This document shows, one piece after another, positions 16,956-26,362 of a stretch of DNA of 64,000 nucleotides. Below the pieces are notes generated by a model. It made no database searches, was not told the DNA's origin, and saw nothing but the letters and a program-made list of their open reading frames with translations. Position numbers and translations under genes: made by a program. The stretch is from the NCBI RefSeq assembly GCF_046195335.1, contig NZ_CP176093.1; one strand, written 5' to 3'. This DNA is from Methanospirillum lacunae (GTDB lineage: Archaea > Halobacteriota > Methanomicrobia > Methanomicrobiales > Methanospirillaceae). The number at the start of each line of letters is the position of its first letter. The stretch's first letter is position 1.

Positions 16956-18152
16956 TCATAGCAGGGTTCTAAGAACCTGTGATAACCTCTCCATTCCTTC
17001 AGAGATCTGTTCTAAACCTACTGCCGAGAAATTCAACCTGATGGTATCACTCCCACCTCCATCAATGTAAAAAGGAAACCCGGGCATTACTGCAACTCCA
17101 TTACTGACCCCCTTCCTAAAGAGTTCCATTGAATCAATACCAGAGGGAAGGGTAACCATCATGAACATACCACCCTCAGGACTGGTATGATGAGTGCCGG
17201 GCGGAAACTGATCATCAATGATCTCTTGCATGAGATAACAACGTTCCCCATAAATTTTGGCTGTCTCCCTGATGCGCTCATCTACATTATTATTCTCCAG
17301 ATATCTTGTCAGTATCATCTGCGAAAGCAGGTTGGAATGCAAATCTGAAGCCTGTTTAGCCCGGTTAAATTCTTCAATTACAGGATGAGGAGCCCATATC
17401 CATCCACACCGAAGCCCTGGAGATATTGTTTTTGAGAATGAACCGGTCATGACAGTCTGGTGAGAGAGCCATTTTTTGACCGGGCTCCTGGGTCGTCCAT
17501 TAAAGAAGAGTTCACCAAAGGCATCATCTTCATATAAGAGAGTGTCTGAACCATCCAAAATATCAGCGACATCCCTGCGAACACCAGATGACCAGGTTAT
17601 TCCTGACGGGTTTTGAGAGTTCGGAATTCCGTACCAGAGTACTGGATTATCAGTTACTATCTGTTTCTGCAAAACATCAAGGTCAGGACCTGCAGATTCA
17701 TCAAGAGTCTGAACTGAATCAATTACTGGTTCATAATAAGAAAAGGCCTCAATCGCCCCTAAATATCCGGGTCGTTCCATGAGAACATGATCACCAGGAT
17801 TAATGAGAATTTTTGCGAGAAGGTCGAGACATTGTTGTGAACCGTTTACGATCTGAATATCATTGGGATCTGCATTCAGGCCAAGACGTGAGCGATACCT
17901 TTGTGCAATATAGGTCCGTAGTGGAAGATATCCGTCTGTTGTTGTATACTGAAGAGCAGTCTTTCCTTCCTGCGCGAATATTTCCACTGCTGCGTTTTTA
18001 ATGCCTTCAACATCAAATCGTTCTGCATCAGGCAGGCCGCCGGCAAGAGAGATCACACCAGGCTGGGATGAAACCCGAAACAGTTCACCAAGAAAAGAGG
18101 CCGGTACATGGGAGAGACGCTTGGAGAAGCGATATGATCCAGAGTCGCCCAT
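16956..18152 (-). CDS. PLP-dependent aminotransferase, class I/II (2-aminoadipate/valine type)
   Basis: A 398-residue fold-type I aminotransferase. It shows VNGSQQCLDLLAKIL (cofactor pocket), PNSQNPSG (substrate site), a YEDDAFGEL segment and SFSKTISPGLRCGW with the Schiff-base lysine. The C-terminal RLNFSAV supplies the substrate-carboxylate Arg. This profile matches archaeal LysN/ARO8-like enzymes that act on branched, aromatic or 2-aminoadipate substrates; the exact substrate is not assignable. ATG 18152 gives the family N-terminus; the frame runs 74 residues further upstream but that part overlaps the neighbour's promoter. Confidence 0.9.
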   Translation of the reverse strand: MGDSGSYRFSKRLSHVPASFLGELFRVSSQPGVISLAGGLPDAERFDVEGIKNAAVEIFAQEGKTALQYTTTDGYLPLRTYIAQRYRSRLGLNADPNDIQIVNGSQQCLDLLAKILINPGDHVLMERPGYLGAIEAFSYYEPVIDSVQTLDESAGPDLDVLQKQIVTDNPVLWYGIPNSQNPSGITWSSGVRRDVADILDGSDTLLYEDDAFGELFFNGRPRSPVKKWLSHQTVMTGSFSKTISPGLRCGWIWAPHPVIEEFNRAKQASDLHSNLLSQMILTRYLENNNVDERIRETAKIYGERCYLMQEIIDDQFPPGTHHTSPEGGMFMMVTLPSGIDSMELFRKGVSNGVAVMPGFPFYIDGGGSDTIRLNFSAVGLEQISEGMERLSQVLRTLL

Positions 18153-18295
18153 AAAAAATACTATTGGTTCGGAAAAAATGAATCTCTTGTGATGAAACTC
18201 AGATAATAGATTGTTAATAAACCCCGTTTGAATTACATTGATCAATTGGTTGAGCAAAAGCCTGAATAATAGTTCAGACAATACCATCATACGAT

Positions 18296-19054
18296 ATGAG
18301 ACAAAAAGCCCTCGTGCTAACCTTGATCGCAGGTCTCTTTCTTGCGGTGATCGTCCTGGCCCAAACTGCACCATCTGAAGCAGTCAATAACACCACTGCA
18401 ATACCTGGAGATAATAAAACCACACCCCCACCGCAACCAAATGTTACTACGGCTTCGTATGTACAGGGCGAACTACTGGTTCAGTTCAACCCTTCAGCAT
18501 TTCCAAACAACCAGTCTATGCAGGCATACTCAATGCAGGCAAATGCAGCGATTGGTGCGACTGTGAAGACTGATTATTCTCAACAGGGCATACCCGGTCT
18601 TGAACTAGTCATTCTACCACCAGGAATGACAATCGAACAGGGAATCTCATATTACCAGAGTCTCCCAACTGTAAAATATGCTGAGAAGAATGCTATCTAT
18701 TCGATTGCAAGTGCATCGGGCCAGAACAGCACCACCACCTCACCGCCACCAGCAGGCAATACTTCAACATCCGGGGGTCTGTTTGTCAAATATAACCAGA
18801 CAGCTTTCCACACAACACAGGATATGCTTGTGTATGCAAATACCACAAATGCTGCGATTCATGCTTCAGTCATGACAGATTACACAGCATATGGTATGCC
18901 TGGCCTTCAACTTGTTTCACTTCAGCCAAATATGACTACAGAACAGGGACTTACATACTACAGGAACATCACCAATGTCCTTTATTCTGAACCAAATGTT
19001 CAGTATACAACACAGAATACAAGCCAGGCTCAAAACATCACAAAAAAGGCATAA
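18296..19054 (+). CDS. Secreted twin protease-prodomain (I9/fervidolysin-like) protein, no protease
   Basis: A 252-residue protein with a signal peptide (MRQKAL start, hydrophobic to about residue 24) and two tandem copies of a roughly 85-residue domain (about 55-142 and 160-245). Each copy has the G-x-L-x-V-x-F/Y start, a PGLxLVxLxPxMTxEQGxxYY core and a VxYxExNxxY end. This is the pattern of subtilase N-terminal prodomains of the fervidolysin type. The linkers are rich in Asn/Thr/Ser/Pro with many N-glycosylation sequons. No catalytic domain follows and no protease is next door. It may be a free-standing inhibitor or chaperone, or an adhesion module (inference). An oligo-T run follows the stop. 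Confidence 0.7.
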   Translation: MRQKALVLTLIAGLFLAVIVLAQTAPSEAVNNTTAIPGDNKTTPPPQPNVTTASYVQGELLVQFNPSAFPNNQSMQAYSMQANAAIGATVKTDYSQQGIPGLELVILPPGMTIEQGISYYQSLPTVKYAEKNAIYSIASASGQNSTTTSPPPAGNTSTSGGLFVKYNQTAFHTTQDMLVYANTTNAAIHASVMTDYTAYGMPGLQLVSLQPNMTTEQGLTYYRNITNVLYSEPNVQYTTQNTSQAQNITKKA

Positions 19055-19062
19055 TTTTTTTT
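19055..19062 (+). terminator. Oligo-T terminator after the twin-prodomain gene
   Basis: Eight T residues follow the stop codon directly, then GGGG. The neighbouring nitrilase gene is convergent. Confidence 0.5.
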
Positions 19063-19092
19063 GGGGAATCTTACATCTTTTTCCAGACAGTA

Positions 19093-19878
19093 TCAGGAAA
19101 GATTCTGATAGACTTCACTCCTCCGGTCACTATGAACAGGAAAACTTTCACGAATACCAGCAACGAGATCAGGACAAATATCAGAGAAGAGAAGTTCTTC
19201 AACTTCCGATCCTCTGCAGATCACAGCCCCATCTGGACCAGCAATAAGTGAGCCGCCAGAATAGAGATCTACTGGAGTCCTTCCTACTGTGTTAATCCCA
19301 GCCACATACATTTGAAATTCTGCTGCCCTGGCTGTGGCAAAAAGTTCAAAATATCGCATACGGGAAGCCGGCCATGCACTTGGTACCATTACCAGATCTA
19401 CATCGGCATCACGGTAAAGTCTGAAGAGATCAGCAAACCTGAGGTCATAGCAGATTGCTATTCCGCACCTACAGCCATCATAAGAGAACAGCGCAATCTC
19501 TTCTCCAGGACAATATGCCTGATCCTCATGACCAGGTGAAAAGAGATGCATTTTTGAATAACGGCCAAGAATACGGCCATCCGGAGCAATCGCGATAGCT
19601 GTGTTACGTGGGTGGGGTTGATACTTTTCACGGTATGAACCAAGAATTCCGATACTAAAATCACAGGCATATTCACATAAGACAGATACAATTTCATCAC
19701 TTTCAGTCTGGACAAAATTCTTTCCATCCAATGGATCCCAACCCGTTATTACCTGCTCAGGAAATGAAATAAAAGACGCATCATATTCTACTGCTTCAGC
19801 AATTCTGGTTTTTATTGAGGTCAGGGTGCATTCAGGATTCTGCCAGCAGGGTGATATCTGGGCGGTACAGAGTATCAT
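19093..19878 (-). CDS. Carbon-nitrogen hydrolase (nitrilase superfamily)
   Basis: A 261-residue enzyme with the Glu-Lys-Cys triad. Glu is in SFPEQVITGWD (~40), Lys in RYSKMHLF (~110), and Cys (~143) in GIAICYDLRF. A second-half VPSAWPASR motif is also typical. Members hydrolyse nitriles or amides; this sequence looks like the omega-amidase/N-carbamyl branch, but the substrate is not assignable. The start at 19878 lies near the far promoter shared with copA on the other strand. It is convergent with the twin-prodomain gene. Confidence 0.88.
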   Translation of the reverse strand: MILCTAQISPCWQNPECTLTSIKTRIAEAVEYDASFISFPEQVITGWDPLDGKNFVQTESDEIVSVLCEYACDFSIGILGSYREKYQPHPRNTAIAIAPDGRILGRYSKMHLFSPGHEDQAYCPGEEIALFSYDGCRCGIAICYDLRFADLFRLYRDADVDLVMVPSAWPASRMRYFELFATARAAEFQMYVAGINTVGRTPVDLYSGGSLIAGPDGAVICRGSEVEELLFSDICPDLVAGIRESFPVHSDRRSEVYQNLS

Positions 19879-20021
19879 ATCGAATAGTGATCATCTCTTT
19901 CTATTTAAGAAAACGGCAGGAATGTTCAACGACTTGAAACGACAATGAAGATACGATCAGGCATTTTTCACTTCAAAAGAACGGCAGGTAAATAGATCAG
20001 AACAGGAGAATTCGGGTAAAA

Positions 20022-22610
20022 ATGGCAGATGAAAAAAAGAAGAAGATAGAACTGGCAATTTCAGGAATGCACTGTGCCAGCTGTGCTATCAACCTAGAGA
20101 AAGGGCTCTCTTCTGCAGATGGGGTTTCCAATGCACAGGTCAACTTTGGAACGGGAAAAGCAGTTGTAGAGTTTAACCCAGCAATTACAGACCACGCAAC
20201 ACTAACCAAAGAAGTAGAAAAAAGTGGTTTTGGAGTAATCAATGAACAGGTCACCATACGGATAGGAGGGATGACCTGTGCTATCTGTGCACAGACAATA
20301 GAGACCGCTCTTAAAAAACTGGATGGAGTTATTACGGCCACCGTAAATCTTGGTTCAGAACGGGCATATGTAACCTATAATCCCTATGTTGTCACCCTAT
20401 TTCAAATGAGGGACGCTATCACAAAGGCTGGATACCAGTACCTAGGCACAGATAAGGAAGGGACCCTCAAGACAGGTGATAATGGACTTCAGGCAGACCT
20501 CCATGACAAACTTACACGGGTAATCGCAGGATTTGCAATATCAGCCATCCTCATGGCTTTAATGGCAGCACCCAAAGACCTGATGTATCCACTAATCTAC
20601 CTTCAGTTTTTAATTGCGACTCCAGCGTTTTTCTGGCTTGGCATGCCGATATTCAGGGCTGCCTTCACGTCATTGAAAAACCGGACTCTGAATATGGATG
20701 TCATGTATGCAATGGGTACAACTGTTGCTTATCTTGCAAGTGTGCTTGGAACTTTTGGCATAGTGCTTGATATGAGTTATATCCTGTACGAGACTGCAAT
20801 CATGCTGACATCATTCCTCATGCTCGGGAGGTACCTGGAGACGAGAGCAAAAGGAAGGACCTCATCGGCAATTCAGTCCTTGGTGCGACTACAGGCTGAT
20901 ACTGCTGCAGTTATCAGGGATAAGGAAGAAATCAGAGTCCCGATTGAGGATGTGATCGTGGGTGACATGGTGGTCATCAGACCGGGCGACAGAATCCCGG
21001 TGGATGGCTCAGTAATATCTGGATCCAGTTTTGTTGATGAATCCATGGTGACAGGTGAACCTCTTCCTGTTGAAAAATTACAAGGGGATGAGGTCGTAGC
21101 CGGGACTCTGGCAACATCCGGAAGTCTGACATTTCAGGCACGACGGATCGGTGCTGACACGATGCTCTCGCGGATCATACGATTAGTTGAAGATGCCCAG
21201 GGATCAAAACCTTCCGTTCAACGGATAGCGGATACTGCTGTCACATGGTTCATCCCGGTTGTCTTAGTAATTGCAATCGGAGCATTTTTCTTCTGGTTCT
21301 TTGTAGCTGATGCAGGGCTTCAATTCGCACTCCAAACCCTGATCGCAATTTTGGTGGTCGCCTGTCCCTGTGCATTAGGTCTTGCCACACCGACTGCCAT
21401 CACTGTTGGAGTTGGAAGAGGAGCTGAGCTTGGAATACTAATAAGAAATGGTGAAAGTCTTGAGATTTCAGATCGCCTGACCACGGTACTTTTCGACAAG
21501 ACCGGAACCCTTACACAAGGAAAACCTGTAGTAACCGACATTGATGTATTCACCGGTTCACGCCCACTTCTTCTCTCTTATGTTGCGGCTCTTGAACATC
21601 TTTCAACTCATCCTCTCGGTGAAGCAATTATCTCAAAAGCATCTGAAGAAGGAATAGAACCGGTAGATGTCAACCAGTTTACTTATCTACCCGGGAAGGG
21701 TCTGATGGGAGAGATCGCCGGAGGAATAATCAGGGCAGGAAATCAGCATTTCATCATTGAAGCCGGTGTCCCTGTCGAATCAGATGCGAATCATAAGATA
21801 ATAAAAAGACAGGAGGAAGGAAAGACTACCATTCTTGTATCCAGAGACCAACAACTTCTTGGACTTATCTCCGTAGCCGACTCAGTGAAACCATCAGCTT
21901 CATCTGCTATTGCTGAACTGAGACAGATGCATATCTCTTCAGGGATGGTAACCGGTGATAACCAACGAACAGCCCAGGCAGTAGGACAGATGGTTGGGAT
22001 AGACCGTGTTATTGCCAATGTGCTTCCTGACGAGAAAGAACATGAAGTATCCAGGCTTCAGCAGCAGAAAGAAGTAGTCGCTTTTGTCGGGGATGGGATC
22101 AATGATGCACCTGCACTCACCAGAGCAGATACAGGTATTGCAATAGGATCCGGAACTGATGTTGCAATAGAAAGTGCAGATATCATCCTTGTAAGGGATG
22201 AGATAACCGATGCCGTTGCTGCTATTCAACTGGCAAGAAAAGTTATGGGACGAATCAGACTCAATCTCTTCTGGGCATTTGCATACAATATTATTCTCAT
22301 ACCTCTCGCAGCGGGCCTATTCTACCCAGTAATTATCTTCAGACCAGAGTATGGCGCCCTTGCCATGGCACTCTCATCAGTGACAGTAGTATCATTATCA
22401 TTACTTTTAAGGAAGTACACCCCACCAATCCGTATGAAAAATCCACAGACACTATCTGAAGATACCGCCATTGATCCGGTATGTGGAATGGAGGTAAAGA
22501 TGGCAAATGCTCAGTTCAAAACCACATACCAGAACAAAAATTTTTATTTCTGCAGTAAAGGATGCCTTGACGCATTTAAAAAAGAACCTGAAAAATTCCT
22601 AAAAAAATAA
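20022..22610 (+). CDS. copA: Copper-translocating P1B-type ATPase with C-terminal YHS domain
   Basis: An 862-residue ion pump. Two N-terminal HMA metal-binding domains carry GMHCASC (~15) and GMTCAIC (~84). Eight membrane helices, the TGEP phosphatase motif (~344), the intramembrane CPC (~447), the phosphorylation motif DKTGTLT (~492), the STHPLGEAI HP locus and GDGINDAPAL are all present, which marks a Cu+ exporter. Residues ~815-862 add a YHS/TRASH-like domain (DPVCGM...FCSKGC), a Cys-rich metal-binding module that is less usual at the C-terminus. ATG 20022 is preceded by a GGAGAA site. No CopZ or regulator is adjacent. Confidence 0.96.
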   Translation: MADEKKKKIELAISGMHCASCAINLEKGLSSADGVSNAQVNFGTGKAVVEFNPAITDHATLTKEVEKSGFGVINEQVTIRIGGMTCAICAQTIETALKKLDGVITATVNLGSERAYVTYNPYVVTLFQMRDAITKAGYQYLGTDKEGTLKTGDNGLQADLHDKLTRVIAGFAISAILMALMAAPKDLMYPLIYLQFLIATPAFFWLGMPIFRAAFTSLKNRTLNMDVMYAMGTTVAYLASVLGTFGIVLDMSYILYETAIMLTSFLMLGRYLETRAKGRTSSAIQSLVRLQADTAAVIRDKEEIRVPIEDVIVGDMVVIRPGDRIPVDGSVISGSSFVDESMVTGEPLPVEKLQGDEVVAGTLATSGSLTFQARRIGADTMLSRIIRLVEDAQGSKPSVQRIADTAVTWFIPVVLVIAIGAFFFWFFVADAGLQFALQTLIAILVVACPCALGLATPTAITVGVGRGAELGILIRNGESLEISDRLTTVLFDKTGTLTQGKPVVTDIDVFTGSRPLLLSYVAALEHLSTHPLGEAIISKASEEGIEPVDVNQFTYLPGKGLMGEIAGGIIRAGNQHFIIEAGVPVESDANHKIIKRQEEGKTTILVSRDQQLLGLISVADSVKPSASSAIAELRQMHISSGMVTGDNQRTAQAVGQMVGIDRVIANVLPDEKEHEVSRLQQQKEVVAFVGDGINDAPALTRADTGIAIGSGTDVAIESADIILVRDEITDAVAAIQLARKVMGRIRLNLFWAFAYNIILIPLAAGLFYPVIIFRPEYGALAMALSSVTVVSLSLLLRKYTPPIRMKNPQTLSEDTAIDPVCGMEVKMANAQFKTTYQNKNFYFCSKGCLDAFKKEPEKFLKK

Positions 22611-22704
22611 CTTACTAATTACTTTTTTCTCAGAAAAATGAGAACAAACAGGCACACAAGATGAGAAATAACGTAGCCAAATTTAACAATACAAGAAAAG
22701 TGAT

Positions 22705-23469
22705 TTAAGGATTTTTCACTATTAAACTGATTATTTTGCTCTCGGATGGAGTGTATTGCCCATCGCCATTGAAGAGAACCCGTACATTTATCGCACCATC
22801 CTGAACGACCGGAATTTTAAAATTATATTCCCCCATCTGATCAGTCTGACCGAAGCCCAGGACATCCCAATTAGAATTATCAGGACCACTCTCATTAGAT
22901 CCTAATTTTTTACCTGATGATTCTGACTGGTATCCAATCTCCCTATTTGGCACACCTTTCCCAGATGAATCGGTGAGCCTGCCTTTAAAGACTACTTCAT
23001 CACCGACCCGGGGGTATGCAGGCCATCCCGATAAAGTAAGAGTGGTTTTTCCAGCTTTGGTTGATGGGACCGCATCAACCATAATTTTGGGGCTATTAAC
23101 TCCATTATATAATGCCTCAAATCCCCATGTTCCACCCACATCTGCAGGAAGTTTATAGGAAAATTTCCCATGCTGATCAGGAGAAGACAAAATGAAAGTG
23201 TCAGCAAGACTACCTTCAGGAGCCGAAATTAGGATAACCACGTCTGACGGAGCACCTCCAATCAGCGATTTATCAATAATTCCCTTGAGAAGGATCTCAT
23301 CACCAATCTCTACCATACGAGAATCAGAATCAAGAATCACTTGAATCGGACCATCATGAGTAGTGTTGTTAGGTTTCTCTCTGATCTCATCACCAATAGT
23401 GGCAGTACTGACAAGTACCAGACACATGAATGACATCAGAACTATTCGCGGGCAGATCGTACCAGCCAT
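22705..23469 (-). CDS. Secreted Ig-like/bacterial-surface beta-domain protein
   Basis: A protein of about 254 residues with an N-terminal hydrophobic signal followed by two beta-sandwich-like repeats. Each contains G-D-E-(V/I)-x-(F/L)-K-G-x-(L/I)-(T/I)-D, as in archaeal Ig-like surface domains (VGDEVVFKGRLTDSSGKG and IGDEILLKGIIDKS). The C-terminus has another strand-rich part with VRVLFNGDGQYTPS, typical of Big_3/DUF-type surface repeats. ATG 23469 is favoured by an AGGAGG just upstream although the spacing is tight; a start 14 residues earlier is possible. It is probably exported and glycosylated (several sequons). No anchor is evident, so it may be shed. Confidence 0.7.
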   Translation of the reverse strand: MAGTICPRIVLMSFMCLVLVSTATIGDEIREKPNNTTHDGPIQVILDSDSRMVEIGDEILLKGIIDKSLIGGAPSDVVILISAPEGSLADTFILSSPDQHGKFSYKLPADVGGTWGFEALYNGVNSPKIMVDAVPSTKAGKTTLTLSGWPAYPRVGDEVVFKGRLTDSSGKGVPNREIGYQSESSGKKLGSNESGPDNSNWDVLGFGQTDQMGEYNFKIPVVQDGAINVRVLFNGDGQYTPSESKIISLIVKNP

Positions 23470-23731
23470 TCCTCCTGTTCCAGATATCCAGTATGTATCT
23501 GACAGTTGCAATCATATCAGGTTTCGCGCATCAAGTCAGGGCAGAGAGCAAATGGATAAGTTATCTCCCCTATCCTGCTACGATATAATATGTTAAAAAG
23601 AGGATTGTCACTCCGCGCATATTCCAGTCCCTTCAGAGAAAAGAGAGTGCTTTGGAAGGGAAAAGATAATTTCGGTTTTTCGATTTTAACACATCATAGG
23701 GGAAATGGATGAATATATCAGGTACGCTGGT

Positions 23732-23971
23732 TTAATCCTGCGCCTGATTGAGTGAAAAGGTTTCTTCCTGAATTATTGTGCAAACCCTACCGACTGTGCC
23801 ATCTTTGAGTCTCACCTTGATGCCGTGAGGATGAAAAGACGAGCCAGTCAGGATCTCACTCACCACCCCACGCGTCTTCTTTCCGGATCGTTGATCCTGT
23901 TTTTGAATAATATCAACACAGAGACCGGAGTGGATCGATCCACGGCTCTTTCCATCACATATTTCAGACAT
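23732..23971 (-). CDS. YwbE-family protein
   Basis: A protein of about 79 residues that matches the YwbE (DUF2196) family. The core reads G-x-x-VDI-x-x-KQDQRSGKKTRG, then ILT and HPHGIKVRLKDGTVGRV, nearly the complete family signature. It is a small beta-barrel protein of unknown function found in bacteria and methanogens. ATG 23971 is chosen; a TTG six codons upstream would lengthen it. It stands alone between the Ig-like gene and the acetate cluster, in the same orientation as both. Confidence 0.85.
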   Translation of the reverse strand: MSEICDGKSRGSIHSGLCVDIIQKQDQRSGKKTRGVVSEILTGSSFHPHGIKVRLKDGTVGRVCTIIQEETFSLNQAQD

Positions 23972-24069
23972 AATATCAGATATACCCAATAAGTCCGGTT
24001 TGAATCATGATTTAACCGGAGATATTAGTACACATTGCAGGAACAACCAGATAAATATCTATGAAAAAA

Positions 24070-25578
24070 TTACATTGAAGCCGGGTTCTCTATCCCGGTT
24101 GGTCTCTTTTTCTCTTTCCCTGTTAATGATACCAGAATCGTTACCAGGAAACCCAGCGGAATAGATATAATCCCGGGATTTTCAAGCGGAAAAAGCGCGG
24201 CTTTTCCCATTACTGTCGGACTTATCAGGATTAAACTGACGGAGAGTAGTAAACCGGTCAGGATCCCAGCTATGATCCCCCGCTCGGTGCTACGCTTCCA
24301 GAAAAGCGTGCATATCAGAGCAGGGATGTTTGCTGATGCTGCTATGGCAAAGGCCAGCCCTACAAGGAAGGCTACATTCTGTCCTTTGGAAATGATACCC
24401 AGAATGATGGCAATCACCCCAACTGTCACCGCCGTTAGTTTGGATATCCGAAGTGCTTTCTTGTCATCAGATCTCCTCCCCATCACTTCAGTATAGATAT
24501 CGTGGGCAATTGCGCCCGCAGCCGCGATGATTAACCCGGATACAGTTCCAAGGATGGTTGCAAACGCGATTGATGCGATGATCGCAAAGAACCATTCCCC
24601 TCCGATAAACTCTGCAAGAAGCGGAGCAGAGAGGTTTGAGTTCTTTGGATCCACCGTCATGAAGTAATTAGCACCAAGACCCAGGAACAGGGTCAGGACA
24701 TAGAATACCCCGATGGCAATAATGGCTACTACGGTAGATTTCCGTGCGTCTGCAGGGGTTGGAACAGTGAAATACCTGATCAGGATATGCGGCAATGCAG
24801 CAGTCCCAAGGATCAGCCCAAGAGCCAGGGAGGCGAAGTCGAGAGGATTTTTAAACTTCATTCCCGGAGTCATGAATACATCACCTGTTACTGTTCCATT
24901 GCTTGCCGGTACCGTGATCGCCGGACTATTCAGGACTGTTGAGATAAACTCTAATGGCCCCATTCCTGCTACGGCAAGTACCCCAACCGTTAGGGCTCCG
25001 GCTGCAATCAACAGGAGAAATCCCTTGATGAACTGCACATAGGTTGTTGAGACCATACCTGCTGTTGCTACAATCAGGATCACAACAGCACCGACGATGA
25101 TGACCCCAGCCTCATATGGAAGACCAATGAGCGGCTGGATTATTGATCCGGCCCCAACCATCTGAGGAATCAGGTAAAAAATACTAACTACCAATGCCGA
25201 AAGAGCAGCACATAGTCGTATCTTCTTACTTGCAAACCTCCAGGCCAGGGCATCACCGAAGGTAAACTTCCCGATCTTGCGAAGTGGTTCCGCGATAATC
25301 AACAGGGCAACAATCCACCCAGCCAAAAATCCGATCGAGTACATAAACCCATCAAATCCAGAGAAGGCGATCATTCCTGCGATACCCAGGAACGAGGCAG
25401 CCGAGAGGTAATCTCCAGCAAATGCAATGCCATTGACAAACCACTTTACGCCTCCTCCTGCAGTATAAAAGTGACTTGCTGTCCTAACACGCCTTGCTGC
25501 ATAGAATGAGAGAGCAAGGGTAGACAGGGTGATGAGCACAAATATTGTGAATGCGAGTGGTTTGAAACTATAATCCAT
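24070..25578 (-). CDS. actP: Acetate/monocarboxylate:cation symporter (SSS family, ActP-like)
   Basis: A 502-residue sodium:solute symporter with 13 membrane helices. It shows NGIAFAGDYLSAASFLGIAG near the start and GTASLPHIL-like G-x-AALPHILIRYFTVP in the middle, the signature of the acetate/pyruvate branch (ActP/MctP). Next to acs, acetate is the likely substrate. It is the last gene of acs/USP-DUF485/actP with gaps of 12-13 bases, so it is cotranscribed. Uptake of acetate would be driven by Na+ or H+. Confidence 0.92.
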   Translation of the reverse strand: MDYSFKPLAFTIFVLITLSTLALSFYAARRVRTASHFYTAGGGVKWFVNGIAFAGDYLSAASFLGIAGMIAFSGFDGFMYSIGFLAGWIVALLIIAEPLRKIGKFTFGDALAWRFASKKIRLCAALSALVVSIFYLIPQMVGAGSIIQPLIGLPYEAGVIIVGAVVILIVATAGMVSTTYVQFIKGFLLLIAAGALTVGVLAVAGMGPLEFISTVLNSPAITVPASNGTVTGDVFMTPGMKFKNPLDFASLALGLILGTAALPHILIRYFTVPTPADARKSTVVAIIAIGVFYVLTLFLGLGANYFMTVDPKNSNLSAPLLAEFIGGEWFFAIIASIAFATILGTVSGLIIAAAGAIAHDIYTEVMGRRSDDKKALRISKLTAVTVGVIAIILGIISKGQNVAFLVGLAFAIAASANIPALICTLFWKRSTERGIIAGILTGLLLSVSLILISPTVMGKAALFPLENPGIISIPLGFLVTILVSLTGKEKKRPTGIENPASM

Positions 25579-25590
25579 TATCTCCCTCCT

Positions 25591-26349
25591 CTATACCAGA
25601 ACTGCCCTGGTCCCGGCGTACCAGTTGTATGCAAGGGCAATTACTATTGCAGCGATTATGATACCCATTCCTGATAATATCGCGAGATTGAGACCAAATA
25701 CCCTCATTGAAAGAATATCTCTCATAAAGGTTCCAACTACTGTAAAGACAGCATAAGCAACCACATAGAGGGTAAACATGATCATTCCAATATTCCAAAG
25801 TTTCTTATCGGGTATCAGATCAACAGATTTTTCCGTTTTGATTGGTTTAACATACTTTTTTACCTTTTGAACAACCCTTTCCATCTCCTCTCGTGTGGGT
25901 TTAACTGCCCAGACAGTACATCCAGATAACCGGAGTACAGCTTCAGATACATCACCAAGCATGAACCCTGCTACACCATGGAGATTTGAACTCCCCATCG
26001 CGATGAGATCGGCTCCAACCTCAGAAGCATACCCGACGATGACTCCGGCTATCGGGCCATCCCTTCTGATAACGGTTATCTGAACATCCTGCTCGTCAGC
26101 GTAATTTTCAGCAAACCAGACTCCATCAACCTTGCAGGTTCTGCCAACTGCATAATCTTCTGCCAGTTTTTCAACCCCAACAAGGGGGGAAGGACCGGAG
26201 ACGGTGATGACATGCACCATCTTTCCTTCCCGTTTTGCATGATTTATTGCTCTTATCGTTGCTGCTAGTGCTGAAGCTGAACCATCAGTTGCGAGAACAA
26301 TTGGATCATATTTTGATTTCCCCTGTCCATGCAATCCTTTTTCAGTCAT
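25591..26349 (-). CDS. Universal stress protein fused to a DUF485 (YjcH-like) membrane domain
   Basis: A 252-residue fusion. Residues 15-155 form a UspA domain with the start PIVLATDGSASA and the nucleotide-loop GSSNLHGVAGFMLGDVSEAVL. A charged linker follows, then residues ~185-252 with two membrane helices matching DUF485, the small YjcH protein that in bacteria is encoded beside actP. Here it also directly precedes actP, but carries a sensor-like domain. It probably binds or tunes the symporter (inference), perhaps in response to adenine nucleotides. Gaps to acs and actP are 12-13 bases. Confidence 0.85.
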   Translation of the reverse strand: MTEKGLHGQGKSKYDPIVLATDGSASALAATIRAINHAKREGKMVHVITVSGPSPLVGVEKLAEDYAVGRTCKVDGVWFAENYADEQDVQITVIRRDGPIAGVIVGYASEVGADLIAMGSSNLHGVAGFMLGDVSEAVLRLSGCTVWAVKPTREEMERVVQKVKKYVKPIKTEKSVDLIPDKKLWNIGMIMFTLYVVAYAVFTVVGTFMRDILSMRVFGLNLAILSGMGIIIAAIVIALAYNWYAGTRAVLV

Positions 26350-26362
26350 GGAATCTGTCTCT

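Noticed and set aside
18152..18374. 74-residue upstream extension of the aminotransferase
   Set aside because: The family N-terminus begins at the internal ATG 18152 and the extension overlaps the neighbouring gene's start and promoter.
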